Shown: in pieces, positions 57,497 through 64,000 of the stretch
How positions within the stretch are numbered: the stretch's first letter is position 1
Layout: each line of letters starts with the position of its first letter
Source of the DNA: Bolinopsis microptera
Taxonomy: Eukaryota > Ctenophora > Tentaculata > Lobata > Bolinopsidae
Direction: 5' to 3'
NCBI RefSeq assembly: GCF_026151205.1
Contig: NC_087074.1
Span: forward strand, 11,069,226 to 11,133,225
DNA: 64,000 bases
Notes under the pieces: model-generated
The model's input: the letters and a program-made list of their open reading frames with translations, nothing else
Told to the model about the DNA's origin: nothing
The model's database searches: none
Program-made: the position numbers and the translations under genes

Positions 57497-57960
57497 CAGG
57501 GAAGCCGCGCACTCGTGCGCGGCGGGTCATACAACGTATGACAAGCTCAAAGCTATTATTATTTATACTAATGTACTTTTTATGCTGATTTCAAATAAGA
57601 CCTAATTGAGGATGTCAATTCATCATTAACGGATGTTACTCGTCTAAATTTCTTCGAAGTAGCGCGCGCCGGGCCAAATCTTTAACAATGGTCAAATTCA
57701 TCGCAGCTTGTTGAGGCGCAGTAGCGCATTTCGCCGATCTAGCGAGAAGCATAAATAAGACCTATTACTTAGCATGAAAATCATTTCTTGGCATTTAGGA
57801 TTCGAGTCAGTTTTGGTTTTAAAGTAATTTTGAAGATAGTATAAAAGTTTTAAATACAGATTTGTGCACTTTAACTTTAGCTTTAAATACTTACGATAAA
57901 ATTCAAAATTAGCATTAATAAATGTACACAGAACAGTTGATTGACGATGTCAACCCATCG

Positions 57961-57993
57961 AGATCGTTGCTTTGCGAAGCAAAGCAACGATCT
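57961..57993. repeat. Perfect 15-bp palindrome
   Basis: AGATCGTTGCTTTGC, a GAA loop, then the exact complement. A related but imperfect version lies near 56875-56910. Probably part of a dispersed repeat. Confidence 0.75.
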
Positions 57994-58069
57994 ACGATGC
58001 AAGGCAAGAATTGAGAATGCGAAGCAAGAATGCTAGTTCGCGCGGCGCGTCGAAGCGGCGAAGTCCTCC

Positions 58070-58153
58070 TTACCTGAGGACCCCAGGCTATTATGTTCAT
58101 TAACATAAATAATAAAGATTTAGCGGAATGACAGGCTGAGCGCGGCCCAGTAA
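58070..58153 (-). mobile_element. MITE family 1, copy 4 (reverse)
   Basis: An 84-bp reverse-orientation element from TTACCTGAGGACCCC to GGCCCAGTAA, flanked by AGTCCTCC at 58062-58069 and 58154-58161. Confidence 0.88.
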
Positions 58154-58246
58154 AGTCCTCCAAACCGAACGGCCTCTAAATAAAATCTAATAGTCACCAT
58201 AAATAATATTTGAAACAAATATTTTACGAGTTTCACCCGTTAACCT

Positions 58247-58331
58247 TACTGGGCCGCGCTCAGCCTGTCATTCCGCCGAATCTCTATTCTCTATATGTTA
58301 TTGAAAATGATAGCCTGAGGTCCCCAGGTAA
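58247..58331 (+). mobile_element. MITE family 1, copy 5
   Basis: An 85-bp element from TTACTGGGCCGCGC to CCCCAGGTAA, flanked by CCGTTAACC at 58238-58246 and 58332-58340. The target is itself a copy of dispersed repeat family C. Confidence 0.88.
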
Positions 58332-58371
58332 CCGTTAACCGTTTTGTGTACATGATTATACGGTTTTTGTT

Positions 58372-58470
58372 GTAGATTTACAACCTACCAGGACACGCGC
58401 CGAGTTGGACTCGTACTCGTCGACGGTCCTAATAATTGGAACAAATATTTTACGAGTATCACCTGTTAAG
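58372..58470 (-). repeat. Dispersed repeat family C, copy 2
   Basis: Reverse copy with TACAACCTACCAGGAC, CCGAGTTGGACTCG and ATATTTTACGAGTATCACC. The left flank (58206-58246) and the segment after the MITE at 58331 look like halves of another copy. Confidence 0.65.
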
Positions 58471-59149
58471 GTTTTTGTTGACATACGTTGCATGCCACTT
58501 TTCGCGTGCGAAGCGCGCGCCGCCGAAACATGAAACATGTATCAAGGTTTTTGTTATATGACTATGAGTAAGCTGTGGGATTGTTAAATGTTAAAGTTAG
58601 CGTTATACCGATGCTATTCTTAATGTTTATCCTAGCCCTCTAAATTCTATTTTGATCCCAACCCTAACCATGAGTTAACCCAATTTCTAACAAAAGCATA
58701 TGCTGACACCCTAACTTGCTTTATCCAGAGCCCTTGTGCTTGCATTAGCGCGTGTCCGCCTTACGGCGGTAAAAAGGACCACCGTGTCTTAACCTTTTCT
58801 TGACTTGTGAAACAAGCGCGCCCGCAGTGGTGTGAAAGCACATGGTTAGGTGAACACCCTAACTCTAACGAAAAATTATACCAACTTCCTTATTATAATT
58901 ATATGGTATATCACGTGATCGAGACAGTTTTTCGCCAATGCCTCGCCAGGGGAGTATTTTAACCCTATGACCAATGACATGAGGGTGATTCGGAATCAGC
59001 GTCGTGTCCGAAAATACATTGATTCAAGTTAGTTTCAAGATAGAATGTAAAGTGATTTAGCACGCTCGATCAGCGTCCGTAAATTGTATAACTATAATTG
59101 ATAATATTAATACAAATGACTGGATTTTAGAATGTAGAATTTTAATGAC

Positions 59150-59232
59150 CTGGGGGACCTCAGGCTAGGCTTTTGTGTTCATAAACACAATTAAAACTAT
59201 ACCGGAATGACAGGCTGAGCGCCACTGCACCT
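59150..59232 (-). repeat. Degenerate MITE family 1 relative
   Basis: ACCTGGGGGACCTCAGGCTA to GGAATGACAGGCTGAGCGCC matches the family in reverse with many changes. The target duplication is not clear. A second degenerate relative (TTACTGGTCGGCGCG, AGCCTGTCAGTCTGCC) starts near 59476. Confidence 0.6.
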
Positions 59233-59236
59233 TAGG

Positions 59237-59455
59237 CTTAACGGGTGATACTCGTAAAATATTTGATTCTAACAGTAACTAGGCGTGCGTCCTGCCGTCC
59301 TGGTAGGTTATAAACCTACAACACTGCGTCACTGCACCCAGTAAAATTTGCATTAACGGTTAACGGGTGATACTCGTAAATTATTTGCTCCAAGATCGAC
59401 CGTCGACGAGTCCAACTCGGTGTGCGTTTTAGTAGGTTATTAAACCACAAGATAA
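59237..59455 (+). repeat. Dispersed repeat family C, two tandem copies
   Basis: Two copies, about 59237-59322 and 59355-59455, each start AACGGGTGATACTCGTAAA and end in GGTAGGTTATAAACCTAC or a decayed form. The second keeps GTCGACGAGTCCAACTCGG. Confidence 0.65.
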
Positions 59456-59858
59456 TTGGAACAGCATAAAACTTACTGGTCGGCGCGTTTTAGCCTGTCA
59501 GTCTGCCATATCCTCTATCGGTAATTGCAGTGTGTTCATTCCAATTACCATAAACTGTATCACATCTACTGCAATAAAGTACCAACACCAAGTAATTGGC
59601 TTACACTTACAGCTCATATACTTAAACATGCGAGTCACGTGACCTATTAAGTACTACATTGTGTAAACAGTATTAATTTATCTATACTATCATTAACTGA
59701 ACCGGAGAACAACTTACACGCACGCACCAGTGTCTTGGCAGTACAGCTGGAAATCAGGCTATTCAGTATTGTCTCTATCTTTTTAAACTTGTATTAATGT
59801 TGTTTTGATCTGCTTCAGATTTTTAACTATTGAACTAATCAGACGGTTTGTTTACTTA

Positions 59859-62800
59859 ATGAGTATTTTGTTGTTTTTATTGTTGTTAGTTAGAAATGCA
59901 GTGGGTCAATCCGCTTGTCAAATAGGTAAGTCGGAAACGAAAATAATTGTTAAAGCACATTAAAATATGTTGTTTGGAAAAGCATATATTTATATATAAC
60001 AATAAATTTCACATTTCATAGCTTTAATTAGAATTACCATAGCTACTCATCCCGTCCTCCCGAACTTCTTTTTCCACAGGCAGTTTCGAATGGGAGGTAA
60101 CTGGTAAGAGTTCAAGCAAAATTTTGCATACCGGAGATACGATACTTTTGAAATGTGCAGCGTCTTCGGAATTGTGTGCAGGAACTTTGTCAATATCTGG
60201 ACCGGACATAAGCAGTTCCTCCAAAATATACGGTACGAACTGACGAACAAACTACCAGGCTACAGAATGTAACTCATACATCATAGAAACAATCTCTGTG
60301 TCATGTACTGGTTTCAGTAAACAACCTGCTTGTTTCTCACAGTATTATCTCAGGTTCCAAGGTAGAAAAAGATGTCACTTTAATCTCAGATGGTAAGCAG
60401 GATTACGTCTGCGAGTATCTCTTCAACAATCAACTTTACCAAAAATCTGTGTCTTTCAATGTGAAACGTGAGTAAAAACTTGACTAACCGAATACCCATA
60501 TTCATATTCAACTCGTCTCCTGAGCAGTTGTAGGTTTATACTTTATAACATACTAATATAAGACAAATATAAGAAAAGCGCCGAGTTGCTTCTCAACTCA
60601 TCGACGTTCTTGATATTTCAAACAAGTATTGTACATGTATCACCTGTGAATTAACTCCAGTGACTTCTCAAGGAGTTTTTGGAATGTTTTCCAGGATGTC
60701 CCCAAAAATACTGAAAATAAATAGAAACCTTACAGTAAGATACGCTCTGTCATTTCAAATACTAAAAATAACAATAATCCTCCAGCCGCCTTGTGCAATA
60801 TAACGGATCTGAGCTATGAAAGGAAAAGTGACTCAAGCTACGAGATACGATGTGAAAGCCACTGTAACACTGACTTAGTGTTGTATCAAGATAACACCAA
60901 GCTGAATAGTGCTAGCAATGCTAGGGAGATCACGTCGAGTGTTACTTTAAATAACGTAGGGAAATATACAGTCACCTGCCGAGTGTTTGATACCACTTCA
61001 AAGTGAGTATGATACTGTCAATGTACTTGAATGAAACGCAATTTCTTTTTCGAAACTTGTGACTACATACAGTTTATATCCTTTTCCCTGAGATTTTGTT
61101 CCTTGCCACATCTCTAATTAAGATAATTAAAATAAGACCCCGTCCGGGGCGACCCCACAGGGAGACAGACAGTAGAGACATGGTGTTGGAGCAGAAGAAG
61201 GAGTGTGAGATAACGGACATGTCAGTAGAAAAGCTAATATTGAGATGTGAGGTGTCTTGTGAGGGAGAAGTGGAGTTGTCCGGTCCTAGTGGCTGGGGAA
61301 GTGGCGTCAACAAGGTGGCGTCAGGGGGTGGTACTGTACAGAAGGAGATACCACTCAGTAGTCAGTATTCTGGGAAATACAAGTGTAAATATAAGCGCAG
61401 TGAAACATCTACAGTAGAGCAGGCGGTGAATGTTGATCCGCTGTGCAGTGCTGAACCCACTTTATCTGCAACTACATCCCTTCCTTGGGTTGGTCAGAGG
61501 TTAGTGACTAGATGATACCACAATTACTTGTTGTTAGATATTCATGTCTTGAGTTTCTCTATGTACATGCTGTAAAGGTTCTGAAGTATCGTGATTTTAG
61601 TGCAGGTACAGAAACCAAGTAAAAACCCAATAAAATGTACACTAATCCAGGACGACACTAACATGTGAGAGCGACTGTAAGACCAGTACACTCGTACTAG
61701 CCGAGTACAACCCACCCAACATTGACGCCATACTGAAGACAAGCAACAACGGATATTTGTATCACGTTTACGAGACAGAGGAGACGGGAGATGTCTCCTT
61801 TATCTGCTTTTCTCAATCAGACCCTTTCAATCACTTCTCAGGTAACTGTTAACACTTTACAGTTAATCATCTTAAAATATTTATCTATATTGTCCAGTCA
61901 AGGAATGTAGCACATGTAATTCAAGTCCTCTTTTCAGTTGAGAAAGTACAAGTACAGTCTTGTTTACCAGGAGAGAAATACATTAGCTGTGGAACAAGTT
62001 GTGGGATTGTTTTCTGTGGTGAAGAATCAAACAGACTAAAGTCCTGTCTCTCTGACTCCAATAATGTGAGTTTACTATTGTTTAATAGTTTGATTGGGAA
62101 CAGTATATTATGCTGCATCTTTTTAGACATTATAAAGTTCCATTAGCTCACAAACATCGGATGGGGTTGGTAATCACATAATGTCCAAGTTCTTACTACA
62201 CTTATTTGTCCCTATTTCAGGATTGTGTGGGGCAGTGCAGGTGTCCAGAAGAGAGACCCTACTGGGAGGGAGACACTACACAGGGTTTCTGTGTAGCCTC
62301 ATGTCCTGGTATCACTACTTCTTGGTGGCTTTGGGTAGTGGTGATACCGGTTATAATCATAGCAGTAGCAGCTGTAGTGTGTGTTTTAAGAGAATATAAG
62401 AAGAGGAAGCAACAGCAGACAACACAGCCGGATCAGATCTTGAAGCCTGTAAATGATCAGACCTCCTCCAAGTTTGGATCAGATTTTGTAAAACAGAACA
62501 AGATGGTAGAGGAAGAGGATTCGGACCCTCTGTATCAAGATGATATCCAGTATTCTGAGAACACTGATCAGTACTACATGGTAGCAGATGAGGTAAAGAC
62601 AACCCCTCGGACTAAACTACCTCCCCCTCTACCCTCAGCTCCCATACCCACACTGGAGAGGGACATTCTGTACAATGATCCTGTACTGAACCCTGCTTTC
62701 AGAACAGAACACATTATAGAGACACCTACAATAGAAGAGAAAGTGAAAAAGAAAGATAATTTGAAAGAGAAAGAGAAAGAGGAAGATAAAGATGATGTAG

Positions 62801-62937
62801 CTGAGTACGATGATGTAGCATATAATAACATACCAGGAGTGGTGCATACAATTCGACCAGATAGAGCAAGTCGTGTGGATGACGACGAGCTACAGATAAA
62901 CTTTACTAATCCTAACATATACGAAAACAAACAGTAA
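59859..62937 (+). CDS. Putative type I receptor with four Ig-like units
   Basis: Eight exons (59859-59925, 60080-60232, 60354-60467, 60786-61002, 61161-61499, 61652-61841, 61938-62065, 62221-62937) give about 640 residues. Exon 1 is a signal peptide (MSILLFLLLLVRNAVGQSAC). Four Ig-like units follow, each with a Cys pair of C(x3-6)C type on the first strand (CAASSELC, CESHC, CEVSC, CESDC) and a later Cys (YVC, VTC, YKCK, ICF). A Cys-rich membrane-proximal stretch (SCLPGEKYISCGTSCGIVFC; CRCPEERPYWEGDTTQG) leads to a membrane helix (WLWVVVIPVIIIAVAAVVCV). The roughly 175-residue tail has PPPLPSAPIP, NPAF, and several tyrosine sites including YNNI and YENK, which fit Grb2-SH2-type YxN. I recognise no orthologue. 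A 1-nt frameshift appears near 61800. A family C repeat sits in intron 3. Confidence 0.68.
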
Positions 62938-63369
62938 TCCCTCAATCATTTTAAGAAAAATATATTTTCGTACCCATCATAGTCGTAGTTAGAGATATCA
63001 GATAATAAATTGATGTATGTGTGAATCGAGTTATTTAATTTTGTAAGAGCTAAATTGATAGCAGGAGAAAACGAGGTCAGATGATATAACTGACATAAGG
63101 TTGCTTAAACATAATCAAAAACATTTATAAAGTTTTATCGTTGTTATTCAATATGTGTCTTCCTTCGGAGTTCAATCAAAGGATCTGGGATCACCTTAGC
63201 ATCAATGAAATAACCGTTACAAATACAAACATATAATACACCACATCATTTTTATACGAACAGTTTGTTTCCAGAAATTATTTTTGAAAAAAATTTCCTT
63301 ACAGATTGTAGAAAGTGCTTTCAATTGATCAATTCAGCGCTTTCCCCCACAATTCCGTCACATCCACAG
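62938..63369. other. 3' flank, no gene seen
   Basis: AT-rich DNA between the receptor-like gene and the convergent small ORF. It holds the 3' UTR of the former. Nothing else supported. Confidence 0.5.
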
Positions 63370-63561
63370 CTATTTCTTATGTCGGCCATCGGGCGCCCTT
63401 TGGTGTGGGTTGCAGAAGGAAGGAAAAAACTCCATAAGCATCCAGAAAATAAAAGCAAGAACTCCTACAACAAAAAGAAAGAGTTCGAACTCTTTTGAGA
63501 GATCTTCTTTTACTTCGGGTGCAGGTGTGATATCCTCTACAGCAATATCGGTCAATGTCAT
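63370..63561 (-). CDS. Possible small single-pass membrane protein, 63 aa
   Basis: A minus-strand frame starting MTLTDIAVEDITPAPEV with an AAAG context before the ATG. It has an acidic N-terminus, one hydrophobic segment (LFLFVVGVLAFIFWMLMEFF) and a short basic tail ending RAPDGRHKK. The layout is plausible for a small integral membrane protein, but no family is recognised and the frame is short enough to be chance. Confidence 0.4.
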   Translation of the reverse strand: MTLTDIAVEDITPAPEVKEDLSKEFELFLFVVGVLAFIFWMLMEFFPSFCNPHQRAPDGRHKK

Positions 63562-64000
63562 CTTTACCCTGGACTTCAGGAAAGGTAACGGAAAAGTAAA
63601 TTAATTATATTAAGTGGTTATGTTTCAGAATCATCCGGAATAAATTTCGATAAGGGTTGGCATTGGGAGGAATTGTCAAATTTTAGAACTGGTGTGCTAT
63701 TTCTACTATATCAATATGTACTTCACATTCCAAAAATGCAAATCGATCAGCACGTATCATTTCTTAAATTAGGTGCAGATAGCTGTTATTTTACTTATAA
63801 TTAGATTGACCAAAATGTATCTTGTAGTTAAAAATTAAAATTGCAATCATGAAATTGACCGTAGCGCATAGCGTTAAGAGGGAATGTGAAAATAGTTCTA
63901 AAATAAAATTGAGATTTATGAATCATGATAGTCACAAGATGCTCATTTCTACTCACAATCCTATTTATAGGTATCAGGTAACAACAAATACTGAAATATA
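63562..64000. other. Window edge, no gene seen
   Basis: AT-rich DNA, possibly upstream or 5' UTR of the small minus-strand frame. No supported feature. Confidence 0.45.

Overview
This is a eukaryotic, invertebrate-metazoan window. It holds spliced genes with short GT-AG introns and clear animal orthologues (myosin VI, POLDIP3/SKAR, ATP synthase OSCP, POP1, AAGAB, BUB1/BUBR1, MCM2), set in AT-rich DNA with many transposons. The species cannot be fixed from sequence alone. A single BUB1 gene that still carries BUBR1-type motifs suggests a lineage that never split BUB1 from BUBR1.

Layout. 1-2046: 5' exons of myosin VI on the minus strand, running off the left edge. 4736-5475: a 5'-truncated Penelope-like element with a 16-bp target duplication. 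5529-6503: a small four-exon orphan gene. 6.9-19.1 kb: a repeat archive. Its backbone is a decayed non-LTR retrotransposon (reverse transcriptase plus restriction-like endonuclease), split by three insertions with readable target duplications; one of these carries two more elements. 19296-21117: two tandem intronless FAHD1-like genes. 21650-24419: an eight-exon POLDIP3-like gene. 25257-28492: a 66-bp minisatellite ending six bases before the ATP5PO start codon. 28499-35855: ATP5PO, with two different large elements in introns 1 and 3, both capped by G runs and flanked by 5-bp duplications.

37158-39517 (minus): a coiled-coil protein of unknown identity, perhaps with extra 5' exons near 43 kb. 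40276-42075 (minus): intronless POP1. 43454-44209 (minus): AAGAB, with a doubtful N-terminus. 46430-50851 (minus): a 1261-residue BUB1/BUBR1 ('MadBub') gene. 51761-55177 (minus): MCM2. 56.8-59.6 kb: a cluster of very short transposons with 8-9 bp target duplications. 59859-62937 (plus): an undescribed type I membrane protein with four Ig-like units and a tyrosine-rich tail. 63370-63561 (minus): a possible small membrane protein.

The recognised genes are mostly housekeeping. BUB1 and MCM2 are adjacent cell-cycle genes on the same strand, but nothing here shows co-regulation. The least ordinary material is the transposons, the MadBub motif array, the receptor-like gene and the G-capped intronic elements.
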